64,000 nt of DNA from Nocardia amamiensis NBRC 102102 (GTDB lineage Bacteria > Actinomycetota > Actinomycetes > Mycobacteriales > Mycobacteriaceae). The notes below the pieces were generated by a model. That model saw nothing but the letters and a program-made list of their open reading frames with translations, searched no databases and was not told the DNA's origin. Both the position numbers and the translations under genes were made by a program. The stretch is taken from positions 1 through 64,000 of the forward strand of contig NZ_BDBA01000002.1 in NCBI RefSeq assembly GCF_001612745.1, read 5' to 3'. Position 1 is the stretch's first letter. Every line of letters starts with the position of its first letter. This document shows, piece after piece, positions 8,290 to 17,271 of this stretch.

Positions 8290-8673
8290 ATGGACATCCA
8301 CGCCTATCCGACCGACGCGCCGACCCCTCTCGACCTCACCGGAGCGCACCGGATCGCCGACCGCTACCTGGCCGGCGACGACCACGCCGCACACGGAATC
8401 ACCTACCGGATCACCGAATTCAACGCCTGTTTCGTCGCCGTCGCCGTCTTCGCCGGGCCGCCGCACGCCGACCCGAACGCACCGGTGGTCGTCGGCGGCT
8501 CGGTCTGCGTCATCGACAAGCCCACCGGCGCGGTCTCCTACTGGCCGACCTACCCGGCCACGATGGTCGCCGACCAGTACGCGGCCGCACTCAGGGACGG
8601 GCGGCTCATCGTCGAGGACGACTGGCCGGAGGACGACGATCAGCACGCCAGCACCGAGTCACCCTCTCCATGA
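8290..8673 (+). CDS. Imm35/YrhB-like small protein
   Basis: 127 aa from ATG 8290. The centre, 'GGSVCVIDKPTGAVSYWP', resembles the Imm35/YrhB fold seen in immunity proteins of polymorphic-toxin systems and in Streptomyces YrhB-domain proteins. The C-terminus is short and acidic. No toxin gene is adjacent, so it is either an orphan immunity protein or a diverged housekeeping relative. Coding use agrees with the surrounding GC3, but the functional call is weak. Confidence 0.5.
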   Translation: MDIHAYPTDAPTPLDLTGAHRIADRYLAGDDHAAHGITYRITEFNACFVAVAVFAGPPHADPNAPVVVGGSVCVIDKPTGAVSYWPTYPATMVADQYAAALRDGRLIVEDDWPEDDDQHASTESPSP

Positions 8674-8792
8674 AGAGAACCCGGCATTGCATACCCGCGA
8701 AGTCCTTGCCGTAATTGATAATTGAAGTTCGTGCTACAACGATGGGCGGCGGTAGGCTTTCCGACAGCCACGGCAAAGGAGACCAGTGCATC

Positions 8793-9473
8793 ATGGGGGA
8801 CAACGAGCCCGGCGAAGCCCGCGACACGAGTCCACCTCCGCAGGATGATCCTCCGGAACGGCGCACCTGGATCACTCGACACCCTATTCTCGCCGCGATA
8901 CTCGTGCCGGTCATCGCGGGTTTGATCGTCCTGGTACCGGATAAGTACTTCGATGCGAAGCAGAGCGGGAACTCCGCCTCGCAAACCCCTCCATCCGATC
9001 AGCCCTCCCGGACGGAGCCCACTGACCGCCCGACGGCCGCCGCTACTCCCTCGACCACGGCGTCGGCCTCGTCAGAGGGCATCCGGTGGTCCGGCACGGT
9101 CAACCTGACCTCCCTCGACCTGGACTCCGTCCCGCCCAGAGTGGTATCCGGGAATAATGGTGTCAGCACGTGGGTCAACTACAACTACTCTTCGTCCCGC
9201 GAATTCTCCGAGGCCACGATCTACGGCCAGCGGGGCGACTTCTTGACAGTGAAGCCCACTATCGCGCTGTGGGGTAATCCGACCAGGCCGACCAGGCAAC
9301 ACTGCGCAGATGCCATCTCCACTCAGGGCGTCGAATCGCTACCCCTCAGCAAGAACAGCAGCTACTGCGTCAAAACCGTGGCCAATCGCGTCGCCTTCAT
9401 TACCGAACTATCGCTCAACGACGCCATCCATGCCTATACGGCGGTGGTAACAATCTGGTCCGCCACCAGCTGA
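8793..9473 (+). CDS. Single-pass membrane-anchored hypothetical protein
   Basis: 226 aa from ATG 8793, with AGGAG at 8777-8781. A cytoplasmic Pro/acid-rich N-terminus of about 28 residues precedes one transmembrane helix, 'HPILAAILVPVIAGLIVLVP'. A Ser/Thr/Pro/Ala-rich linker (about residues 55-95) and an extracellular beta-rich domain with two cysteines follow. The layout resembles Streptomyces and Nocardia surface proteins with a stalk. I do not recognise the domain. Base composition is slightly lower in GC than in the neighbours, in line with an accessory gene. Confidence 0.6.
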   Translation: MGDNEPGEARDTSPPPQDDPPERRTWITRHPILAAILVPVIAGLIVLVPDKYFDAKQSGNSASQTPPSDQPSRTEPTDRPTAAATPSTTASASSEGIRWSGTVNLTSLDLDSVPPRVVSGNNGVSTWVNYNYSSSREFSEATIYGQRGDFLTVKPTIALWGNPTRPTRQHCADAISTQGVESLPLSKNSSYCVKTVANRVAFITELSLNDAIHAYTAVVTIWSATS

Positions 9474-9949
9474 CGGGTCTCGCGCCCACGCCACCCCATT
9501 TGTCGTGCACGTCATTCATACAGCATCGACAGGTCGATCAGTGTGACCTCGTCCGACTCCGCCGCCCTTCGGGCATTCTCGTTGAAGCCGGCCCCGCTGA
9601 AACACAGGAGTCGTGTTCGGCTGGTGTCGCACCGGCCGTTTCGGGCGACGACCCTCGTGATGTTTGTAGGGTTACAGTTTATATAACTGACCCCCCACAA
9701 ATCCGGCCAGGGTGGGAGTGTCGAACACAGCGTATCGGCCCGGAGGCGAAGCGAGTCATGCGTGGCATCCGACAGCCGCCGCATACCGACCCGAACTGCT
9801 CGCCGAAGGCCGCCCTGCCTCGCCCTCGACGAACGAGCGAACCGCCGACGAGGTCCGACCGCGCCAGGGGCCCCGAACCTGTCGGACCCGACTGTTAGCG
9901 TCGGCGCATCAGGTTCTTGCTCGCCTACCGAATCCATTGGGGGAATTGA
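9474..9949. other. Long gap with gene fragment and AT-rich inverted repeat
   Basis: This 476-bp stretch holds the ATPase fragment at 9512-9643 and the inverted repeat CAGTT-tatat-AACTG at 9675-9689 in locally AT-rich sequence. The remainder has no supported gene. A GGGGGA element at 9939-9944 is the ribosome binding site of the next gene. Confidence 0.5.
9512..9643 (-). pseudogene. C-terminal fragment of a DUF234-type ATPase or nuclease-like protein
   Basis: The last ~43 codons before a stop at 9512 contain 'RTRLLCFSGAGFNENARR' followed by 'EVTLIDLSMLYE'. This is the signature ending of the restriction-nuclease-like C-terminal domain of DUF234 ATP-binding proteins and related fusions. Upstream on the minus strand the frame remains open to 9937, but that part shows no recognisable ATPase and no domain start. 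I read it as a truncated remnant. It lies in a lower-GC gap (9474-9949) with an AT-rich inverted repeat at 9675-9689, a plausible rearrangement scar. Confidence 0.5.
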
Positions 9950-12502
9950 ATGTTCGAGAATTCATCGGCCGATGGAATCGGCCAGGACCGAACCGAGCAG
10001 TCATCGACGGTGACGGAGATGGGCGGGCTGATTCGCGACTGGCACGAGACCGGCCCGAGCGGCGTGCCCGACACGACGTTGCGCCTTGCCGTCGCGTTGA
10101 CGACACTGCTCGGCGCGGACAACGCCGCCGAGGCGGATCGGTTGATGACACTGGTCCTGGGAAGGGAAGCCGACACCGCCGCCAATCGGACGGCGGCCGC
10201 GCAGTGGCTGCACGCGCGGTATCCGGGTGAGCGGTATCTGAACCCGCCGCCCGACGGGCTCGGCGATTCGCTCGTCGGCCGAGTGCTGCGCGACGAGAGC
10301 GACGGTGGTGTGCGACTGCTAGCCGACAGCGTGCACAGCGCCTCCCCTGCCCAGCTCGAGCGGTGTCTCACAGTCCTCACCCGGCTCTGTGCGGGCGACG
10401 CGCACATACGGTCCGCGACCGCGAAATATTTTGCGGCACATCATCGGCAGCTGGCGGAGCATGTCTCGAGCTCCTCGCACGGAGACCGGGAAGCTTCTGG
10501 CGACGGCACGCTCCTCGGCACGATCACTCTTTTCCTCACGCGCGTGATGCCCGGAGACCCGAGCACATACGACAGCATGAGTGCCGAGGACAAGCACGAA
10601 CTCTCGCTTTCCGTCAACGAATTGGGCGATCTCGCCCGCGCAGCGAGAAACATGCGCGCCGCCGGGCACCTGTACCGCCAGGCGTCTCTCCTCGGCCGCG
10701 AAGGTGACGAGCTTGCAGATCCGGGCGGCGAGGACGTCGTGTCCGAAGACGAACTCGCACCGAACGCGACCGGCCCCGCCGAGGCGAGGCGCCTGTACCG
10801 TCGCTCCATCGTGATCGGCGAACGCATCGCCGCCGCTCAACCGGCCGACTCGGGATACCGTCGCGATCTTTCGGTGTCCTACGGCAAGCTCGCCGATCTC
10901 GAACGAACAGCGGGCGACGTCGATGCGGCGACCCGACTGCACTACTGCGCACTGGCCATCGCCGAGGAGCTCGCCGAGGCCGAGCCCGCCAACCGCATGT
11001 ACCGCCGTGACCTCGCCGTCGTCAACGAGAAAGTGGCCGACATCGCCCATGCCGCGGGCGATGCAGACCTCGCCGCACACCACTACCGGACGTCGCTCAT
11101 CCTCACCGAGGAGCTCGCCGCCGCCGAGCCCGGAAATCCGCTCTACCGGCGGGACCTCACGGTCTCTTACACCAAGCTCGGCAACCACGCTTTGTCCGTG
11201 GGTGACCTGGACGAGGCCGGACGGGTTTATCACCTGGCGCTCGCCGTGACCCAAGAACTGGTCGATGCCGACCCCGACAACTTGCTATACCGTCGCGATC
11301 TATCGATCGGTTACGACAAATTGGCCGAGTTATCGCGCGCTCGTGGGGATCTTGCCGAGGCGATCCGCCTGTATCGACGCTCGGTGGAGGTAGCCGAATC
11401 GCTGGTCGCGGCAGAACCGTCGAACCATTCCTACCGGCGCGACCTCTCGGTGAGTGTGGACCGGCTGGCCGGGGCGATCCGCGCGAACGGCGATCCGCAC
11501 GTGGCCATCCGGCACTATCACCGTGCACTCGCTCTCACAGAGGAACTGCTCGGCGCCGACCCCACCCATACGCAGTACCGCCGCGACCTCGTCGTCACCT
11601 GCAATGTGCTCGGTGATATCGCCAGGGAATGGCGCGACTTCGCCGAAGCGGCCCGGCTCTATCGACGTTCGCTGGACGGTACCGAGGATCTGATCGCGAG
11701 CGCACCCGGCAACCTCCAGTACCGCCGCGATCTCTTGATCGTCTACGAGGCACTGAGTTCACTCGCGATCGACCAGGGAGACCACGATGCCGCCGCGACG
11801 CATTGCCGTCGCGTCCTTGCAGTGTCGGAAGAACTCGTCGCCGCCGCTCCCGCGAACCTCGGGTATCGACGCGATCTGCTCCTCGCCTACACCTCGCTCG
11901 GCAAAGTGATAGCACTACAAGGAGATTCCCGCGAAGCCGGGCAGCAGTTCGAACACGCCACCGCGGTCGCCGCGAGCCTGGTCGAGTCCGCGCCGGATAA
12001 CGCCGCCTACCGCAGAGACCTCTCGACCAGCTATCACAAACTGGGCGATCACGCCCGCGCCCGAAATGATCTCGCCGAAGCCGAGCACGCATACCGAAAC
12101 GCCCTGGCTATCGATCTCGCGCTGGTGGACACCGAGCCCTCGAACCTGTCCTACCGCCGCGACCTATCGATCACCTACGACCGACTCGGCACACTCGCAC
12201 GCTCGGCAGGCGACCACCCCGCCGCGCACGATTGGTACCGCCGCTCGGCCGACATCGCCGAAGAACTGGCGGCCACGAACCCCGGCAACCTCGGATACCA
12301 ACACGACCTGCTGTCCTGCTACGACAAACAGGGCACCCTCGCACGCGAAACCGGAGACGTGGCAAACGCAGCCCGCTACTTCCGCCGCGGCCTCGCCGTC
12401 GCCGATCACCTGGTGCGAACCGCCCCCTCCAACCTCGGCTACCAGCGTGAACTCGCCCTGATGTACGAGCGCCTCGCCGACCTGGCGAGCGGCATCCGAT
12501 GA
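9950..12502 (+). CDS. 850-aa protein with twelve 48-residue TPR-like repeats (STAND-type C-terminal half)
   Basis: Start ATG 9950 with GGGGGA six bases upstream. From about residue 300 to the end there are twelve repeats of 48 residues (144 bp). Each is anchored by 'YRRDL(S/T)xxYxKL' and ends 'ALAxxEELVAAEPxN', giving a helical superhelix like TPR repeats. Repeats 11 and 12 have diverged to 'YQHDL' and 'YQREL'. The N-terminal ~290 residues include 'PPPDGLGDSLVGRVL' and a following helical stretch. That resembles the arm joining the NTPase and repeats of bacterial STAND (NLR-like) proteins. No P-loop NTPase or effector domain is present, so this may be a repeat-only sensor or the surviving half of a larger immune protein. 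It is convergent with the next gene, 14 bp away. Confidence 0.75.
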   Translation: MFENSSADGIGQDRTEQSSTVTEMGGLIRDWHETGPSGVPDTTLRLAVALTTLLGADNAAEADRLMTLVLGREADTAANRTAAAQWLHARYPGERYLNPPPDGLGDSLVGRVLRDESDGGVRLLADSVHSASPAQLERCLTVLTRLCAGDAHIRSATAKYFAAHHRQLAEHVSSSSHGDREASGDGTLLGTITLFLTRVMPGDPSTYDSMSAEDKHELSLSVNELGDLARAARNMRAAGHLYRQASLLGREGDELADPGGEDVVSEDELAPNATGPAEARRLYRRSIVIGERIAAAQPADSGYRRDLSVSYGKLADLERTAGDVDAATRLHYCALAIAEELAEAEPANRMYRRDLAVVNEKVADIAHAAGDADLAAHHYRTSLILTEELAAAEPGNPLYRRDLTVSYTKLGNHALSVGDLDEAGRVYHLALAVTQELVDADPDNLLYRRDLSIGYDKLAELSRARGDLAEAIRLYRRSVEVAESLVAAEPSNHSYRRDLSVSVDRLAGAIRANGDPHVAIRHYHRALALTEELLGADPTHTQYRRDLVVTCNVLGDIAREWRDFAEAARLYRRSLDGTEDLIASAPGNLQYRRDLLIVYEALSSLAIDQGDHDAAATHCRRVLAVSEELVAAAPANLGYRRDLLLAYTSLGKVIALQGDSREAGQQFEHATAVAASLVESAPDNAAYRRDLSTSYHKLGDHARARNDLAEAEHAYRNALAIDLALVDTEPSNLSYRRDLSITYDRLGTLARSAGDHPAAHDWYRRSADIAEELAATNPGNLGYQHDLLSCYDKQGTLARETGDVANAARYFRRGLAVADHLVRTAPSNLGYQRELALMYERLADLASGIR

Positions 12503-12516
12503 GCGCTCCCCCACGG

Positions 12517-12732
12517 TCACGGCTCCAGATATAGACGCTCGCATGGCAATCGGCCGAGGCCATCGGTGGGGCCCGGGATAACTGTGATCGATCCTTGCTG
12601 GCGGGCGTGCCATTCCGCGATGAAGCGGAGAGCGGCAGTGCGGCAGGCGGTGTAATCCAGACGGGCTCCGTTTAGGACAAGGCTCAGGTGAAAGTCAGGT
12701 TCGCCGGGACGCGGTGTGGCGGGATCCGACAT
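12517..12732 (-). CDS. Small hypothetical protein coupled to upstream gene
   Basis: 71 aa; ATG at 12732 overlaps the upstream gene's TGA (ATGA), strong evidence of translation. The sequence 'FHLSLVLNGARLDYTACRTAALRFIAEWHARQ' suggests a short alpha/beta fold. I recognise no family. It probably works with the 144-aa protein encoded just upstream. Confidence 0.55.
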   Translation of the reverse strand: MSDPATPRPGEPDFHLSLVLNGARLDYTACRTAALRFIAEWHARQQGSITVIPGPTDGLGRLPCERLYLEP

Positions 12733-13166
12733 CAGGCGCAGGCGATCAGTGCGTCGAGGACGGTTTTCAGGGAGGGGCGGTAGCCGTCGCGCGCCGGTTC
12801 TATCCATCGTCGGTAGGTATGGTCGGTGAGCGAGGGGAGCGCGATGATCCCGAGGGGCGGAACAATCTGCGAGTTGGTACGCAACAGGGTACGGGCATGG
12901 AGGGAGTGGTCGTCGGCCTCGACTGAATAGCCTGTGAGGAATATGTATCGCCGGGAACGGTGCCACACGATCGGGCCTGCCAGTGACCGTGCGACGAGAT
13001 ACTCCCGGATCATGTGTCCGAGTGGTTCGGGAGTGGTGAGTGCGCGCACGCCGCCGCCGATGGCGACTGCGATCCGGCCGGATTCGTCGATGTGGCAAGG
13101 CAATTGGCAGACAGTGCGGTAGTAGTGGCAGCGGCCGAGCGCTTCCGCGACTGCGGGTGTGGACAT
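12732..13166 (-). CDS. Hypothetical protein, 144 aa
   Basis: ATG at 13166 with AAGGGG upstream on the minus strand, a clear ribosome binding site. There are no membrane segments. Features include an N-terminal pair of cysteines ('CHYYRTVCQLPCH') and a central 'GPIVWHRSRRYIFLTG'. That last phrase is common in small actinobacterial proteins encoded beside XRE regulators and vaguely recalls primase/polymerase-like domains. Function unknown. It is translationally coupled to the 71-aa gene and lies 161 bp downstream of the XRE gene on the same strand. Confidence 0.6.
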   Translation of the reverse strand: MSTPAVAEALGRCHYYRTVCQLPCHIDESGRIAVAIGGGVRALTTPEPLGHMIREYLVARSLAGPIVWHRSRRYIFLTGYSVEADDHSLHARTLLRTNSQIVPPLGIIALPSLTDHTYRRWIEPARDGYRPSLKTVLDALIACA

Positions 13167-13327
13167 AGATCCCCTTGTGCTGTTCGTCATGGATCGAGGA
13201 CCCTGGCTGCAGAAGGACATTCGCGGGGTCCACCTCGCGTCGAGGCCGAATCAGCATCCGATGGTCGTGCTACCGGCGGGGCCGCGCAGTGATCCTGTGC
13301 GGAAGGGGGTGCAGTGTGCACCCCACG

Positions 13328-14569
13328 TCAGCGGCTCAGACCGACGCTTCCGGCCATCGACCGTGCTCTGCGGCTGATGAGTGCGCCGCCCCGGTCCACA
13401 GCGTCGGCGATCATCTGCCGTGCGGACGGAGAGTAGTGCACGGAATCCGCCGAGATCTGGTATGCCTGCTCGAGCCAATGCAGCATTGCCGAATAATCGC
13501 GTCGCTGGTGATAGCTGCGAGCAATCTCGACACCGAGCCGCCCTCGCCGCTCCCTGCTGGGAATCTCATCTGGGTCGATGTCTTCTGCGCGGTGGCGGGC
13601 GTCGGAGGCTTTCGAGAGATCGGCGGCGATGGTCACTCCGTGCAGCTTGACGTTCGCAGCCCCGAACATCGTCCACGGATGGTGGTAGTTCCTGCCGAGC
13701 CGTCTTGCGGTGGCATCGGCCTCGTCCCAATGCCGCCACGCGTCCCCCTCACGCCCGGCCTGGGCTGCGGTGATCGCCGCATGCAGCTGCAGAGCGCCGT
13801 ACATGCCGCGTGCGTCGTCCTCGGCATCCGCCAGACGCGGCTCCAGGAGCGCGGCGGCATCCCGCACAAGCGTCAGCGCACCATCCGTGTCCCCGGCCGA
13901 GCGCTGCACCATGCCGAGTGTCCATGCCGCACCGGCCAAGGTGACTGGCACGTCCGCTTCTTGTGCCGCGAGCATGGCTCGGTCGGCCGCCGTCCACAGG
14001 AGTTCCGACTCACTCGCCCAGACGATTTCGTGCTGCACCAAGGCGTAGACGTCTGCCAACACCGCATAGGCAGCCCGCCGGTCTGCGCCCTCCGCGAGCC
14101 GGGCCGCGATGCGCGCATCGACTAATAGCCCAGGCAGTACACGGCCGACATCTGTGCGGTGTCTCTTCGATTGATGCCAGAGGTGCCACGCGTCAGCTGC
14201 CCTCGCCGTTAGTGCCGCAACATCCGTGCGATGCATGGGAATTGCCAGCAGGGGATCCCGCACAGCTTCGCGAATAGCCGGCACGGCGTCGTGCGGAACA
14301 CGCGCAAACGACGCAATCGGCACCGACGTCGAACCGCCGAGATCCATGTCGATCCCCGCAAGAACGGCCACATCACTCACGGCCAAGGCTTCGGCCAACT
14401 TGACCAGCAGAGGTAACCGAGGCGGCAACCGCGTTCCCCGCTCGATACCCTTCAACCAGGAGGCAGACATGCCGACCAGTCCCGCGAGAACCGGTCGGCT
14501 GAGTCCCTTTCGCTCACGCAGGATTTGAATACGCTCGCCAGTCCGCTTCCCGGCGAGATCATCGATCAT
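13328..14569 (-). CDS. XRE-family regulator with TPR-like C-terminal domain
   Basis: 413 aa. Residues 10-65 form a Cro/CI helix-turn-helix ('LRERKGLSRPVLAGLVGMS', then 'LKGIERGTRLPP'). The remaining ~340 residues are alpha-helical with degenerate TPR-like units, the architecture of Rgg/PlcR-like or Streptomyces-type XRE-TPR sensors. Such proteins often respond to peptides or small ligands, but none is identifiable here. It probably controls itself and the two small genes downstream. Confidence 0.8.
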   Translation of the reverse strand: MIDDLAGKRTGERIQILRERKGLSRPVLAGLVGMSASWLKGIERGTRLPPRLPLLVKLAEALAVSDVAVLAGIDMDLGGSTSVPIASFARVPHDAVPAIREAVRDPLLAIPMHRTDVAALTARAADAWHLWHQSKRHRTDVGRVLPGLLVDARIAARLAEGADRRAAYAVLADVYALVQHEIVWASESELLWTAADRAMLAAQEADVPVTLAGAAWTLGMVQRSAGDTDGALTLVRDAAALLEPRLADAEDDARGMYGALQLHAAITAAQAGREGDAWRHWDEADATARRLGRNYHHPWTMFGAANVKLHGVTIAADLSKASDARHRAEDIDPDEIPSRERRGRLGVEIARSYHQRRDYSAMLHWLEQAYQISADSVHYSPSARQMIADAVDRGGALISRRARSMAGSVGLSR

Positions 14570-14787
14570 CGGTCACCTCGGGCCTGTGCTCGGTCACTCG
14601 GACGCCCACCCGCTAGCGTAGGCCCGAACAAGCAGTCGCGGTGCCGGTCACCGTTATCGACCGGCTGGATCCAGCTCTGGGTCAGCGCTGTCGACTGTCG
14701 ACGCTCGCCGCCAAGCGGAATGGCGTCGATATGGAGGCTATTGCGGCGCAGCGAAGTTGTCTCGCACCTGCGCAAGCAGGTGAGGGT

Positions 14788-16131
14788 TCACGGAGTGGGC
14801 GAAGCAAGCCCCGATGTCGGTGGGGTGGGCAGGGCTGGCGCGGGCTCGCCCGCGTCGGGGACCTCGGTTCCGCGCAGGGAGGTTCCGGCGGTTTCGCGGA
14901 GGAAGGTCCAGGCGACCAGGCCGATGAGGGAGGCGCCGATCATGTAGACGGCGGGGAACAGGGACCAGCCGGTGGTCTCGATCACCGCTTCGTTGATCAG
15001 GGGGGCGGTGCCGCCGAAGGCCGCGGTGGAGACGTTGTAGGCCAGCGCGAAGCCTGCGTAGCGGACGTGGGTTGGGAAGATGGCAGGGAAGGTGGAGCTG
15101 ATGGTGGACAGCTGCGGCACGTAGAACAGTCCGAGCACGATGAATCCGGCGATCGCCCAGCCGGTGCCCTGACCCATCAGCCAGTACATCGGCACCGCGA
15201 GGACCGCCAGGCCGACGAGCGAGAACAGCCACATGGGGCGTCTGCCGACGCTGTCGGACAGGCGGCCGAAGAACGGCAGCACCAGCATCATCACCAGCTG
15301 CCCGACCAGCATCATCGCCGTGGTCGCCGACTCGCCCATGCCGATCGTGTTCTGCAGGTAGGTGGGCTGGTAGGTGAGCAGCGTGTAGTTCACCACGTTG
15401 AGGGCGACGACCAATCCGGCCAGCGTGAGGGTCTCGCGCCGGTAGGTGGTCAGCACTTCGCGCAGGCCGCCTGGCGGGTGCTTGTGCTCGGCGACCTCGC
15501 TGAACACCGGGCTTTCGGTCAGCTTGGCCCGCAGGTACCAGCCGGTCAGGCCGAGCGGGATGGCGATCAGGAAGGGAATGCGCCAACCCCAGGCGTGCAT
15601 GGCGTCCGAGCCGAGGACCAGCTGGCAGGCCAGCACCGTCGCGGAGCCGCCGACGAAACCGGCGAGCGTACCGAACTCCAGGAAACTGCCGAGGAACCCA
15701 CGTCTGCGGTCGGTCGCACATTCGGCCAGATAGGTTGCGGCGCCGCCATATTCACCGCCGGTCGAAAATCCTTGCACCACACGCAGGGTGATCAGCAGGA
15801 TCGGCGCGAGCACACCGACCGTCGCATGGGTGGGCAACATGCCGATGGCGCCGGTCGCCGCGGCCATGAGCAGAATCGTGGTGGCCAGCACGGCTTTTCG
15901 ACCGATGCGGTCACCGAGCGGTCCCCACACCATGCCGCCGAGCGGCCGGAGTACGAACGAGATGGCGAAGCCGAGCATGGTGCCGAGCGTCCCCAATTCG
16001 CCGGGAAAGAACGCGTCGGTGAGGTATGTCGCGGTGGCGGCGTAGACGCCGTAGTCGAACCATTCGGTGGCGTTTCCCATGGCCGAAGCCGCCACGGAAC
16101 GCCGCAGTGGGAAACTCTCGGATGTGGTCAC
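14788..16131 (-). CDS. MFS transporter, metabolite:H+ symporter (MHS) type
   Basis: 447 aa from GTG 16131, eight bases after GGAGAGG; a GTG six bases upstream is too close to that site. Twelve predicted membrane segments. 'RPLGGMVWGPLGDRIGRK' is the cytoplasmic loop 2-3 signature, and 'QGFSTGGEYGGAATYLAE' is characteristic of the MHS subfamily (ProP, KgtP, ShiA, CitA). The substrate is probably a carboxylate, betaine or proline-like osmolyte. No catabolic gene is linked. Confidence 0.85.
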   Translation of the reverse strand: MTTSESFPLRRSVAASAMGNATEWFDYGVYAATATYLTDAFFPGELGTLGTMLGFAISFVLRPLGGMVWGPLGDRIGRKAVLATTILLMAAATGAIGMLPTHATVGVLAPILLITLRVVQGFSTGGEYGGAATYLAECATDRRRGFLGSFLEFGTLAGFVGGSATVLACQLVLGSDAMHAWGWRIPFLIAIPLGLTGWYLRAKLTESPVFSEVAEHKHPPGGLREVLTTYRRETLTLAGLVVALNVVNYTLLTYQPTYLQNTIGMGESATTAMMLVGQLVMMLVLPFFGRLSDSVGRRPMWLFSLVGLAVLAVPMYWLMGQGTGWAIAGFIVLGLFYVPQLSTISSTFPAIFPTHVRYAGFALAYNVSTAAFGGTAPLINEAVIETTGWSLFPAVYMIGASLIGLVAWTFLRETAGTSLRGTEVPDAGEPAPALPTPPTSGLASPTP

Positions 16132-16593
16132 GTGCACGTCCTCTCCAGCCCGTACACGGACCTTGATCGTTCCACCTCCGGCTCCTGACTTCCAGAGGTT
16201 CGGCACGAAACAGGGCGATACCCAGGTTTCTCACCCAGCAAACAGCAACACCGTGCGACGAGCTCTGGAATAGCCGCGATGAACTGCCGATTCACCAACT
16301 TTGTGACGCCAGTCACAAATGAGACACCTGCGTGTCGGAGTCGGGCAAAAACGCGGCGTCGCTCCCTCCCGGCCAACACGCCCCGATGCAGCCTCCCGGA
16401 CACGCATCCAGTCGAAGAATGCCGCCGGACGCCCCCGGCCGATACGCAATCCCGCAACCTCGCGGAGGCGTGTTCGATGCTGCGGCGCAGGGCGTTCCGC
16501 GATCCACCGACGCAAACACGATCGGTTGCGGCGCCCGTGAGCTTGACATTGTCATTGTGACAAGGTCTTCACTGGCCGTCGGAGGTGGTCCCG
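16132..16593. other. Divergent intergenic region of MFS and HEAT-repeat genes
   Basis: 462 bp with no supported gene. It carries the MFS 5' region and, near the right end, the inverted repeat at 16542-16564 and a GGAGG site at 16581-16585 for the HEAT gene. Confidence 0.5.
16542..16564. promoter_or_regulatory. Imperfect inverted repeat overlapping a TTGACA -35-like element
   Basis: CTTGACA-TTGTCATTG-TGACAAG has arms agreeing at 6 of 7 positions and overlaps TTGACA at 16543-16548. It lies 30 bp before the start of the HEAT/MerR pair. MerR regulators bind such dyads within their own promoters, so it is a candidate site for the MerR-HEAT protein encoded in the same operon. Confidence 0.5.
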
Positions 16594-17271
16594 ATGAACT
16601 CGACACACAGGAATCCACAAGGCGCACGACTGCTCGACGCATTGGCCGCCGCGAACTCGTCGACGCGGCTCGCGGCGGCCTTGGCAGCAGGCACGCATCC
16701 CGAGCCCGGTTTCGTCGACGCGCTGGTAGCACGGTGCGCGATCGAGCCGGACTTCTTCGTGCGCGATATGCTCACGTGGGCGCTGACCCGGCTCCCGTCG
16801 GAGATCACGGTTCCGAAGCTCCGCGCGGAACTTTCTTCCGAACGCGCACAGGCCCGCAGCCAGGCGTTGCACACGCTGTCCAAGATCGGGGACCCGAACG
16901 CGTGGCCCGCGATCACTCAGTCCTTGCTGCACGACGCCGACGACGAGGTCGCGAGGAGTGCGTGGCGCGCTGCCGTCGTCCTCGTACCCGACGGGGAGAA
17001 GGAAGGTCTGGCCATGGAACTGGCCACGCAATTCGGCCGCGGTGACCGGGAGGTACGGCTGAGTCTGAGCCGTGCCCTCGTCGCGCTCGGCGACGTGATC
17101 GAGCCGGTCCTGCGAACCGCGATGACAAGTAACGACCCGGTGCAGCGTGCCCATGCAAGCGCTACCGAGCGGCTGCTGCGCGACCCGGATTCCGGTTTCG
17201 ACCTCGCTGTCGATGCGGCGAGACGCGTCGTCGCGCTCGGTCCGGACCGGGAGGAGGCAACCGCGTGCTGA
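16594..17271 (+). CDS. HEAT-repeat protein
   Basis: 225 aa from ATG 16594 (GGAGG eight bases upstream). Composed of about five HEAT-like helical pairs, e.g. 'DMLTWALTRLPSEITVPKL' and 'ALHTLSKIGDPNAWPAITQ'. No catalytic motif or membrane segment. Its last 7 bp overlap the start of the MerR-HEAT gene. The two proteins share the same repeat type and probably arose from a common HEAT domain. It could be a protein-binding partner or modulator of the regulator. Confidence 0.8.
   Translation: MNSTHRNPQGARLLDALAAANSSTRLAAALAAGTHPEPGFVDALVARCAIEPDFFVRDMLTWALTRLPSEITVPKLRAELSSERAQARSQALHTLSKIGDPNAWPAITQSLLHDADDEVARSAWRAAVVLVPDGEKEGLAMELATQFGRGDREVRLSLSRALVALGDVIEPVLRTAMTSNDPVQRAHASATERLLRDPDSGFDLAVDAARRVVALGPDREEATAC

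Noticed and set aside
14641..16188. 515-codon open frame antisense to the MHS transporter
   Set aside because: Composition shadow; it has no start signal or family, while the transporter has motifs and a ribosome binding site.
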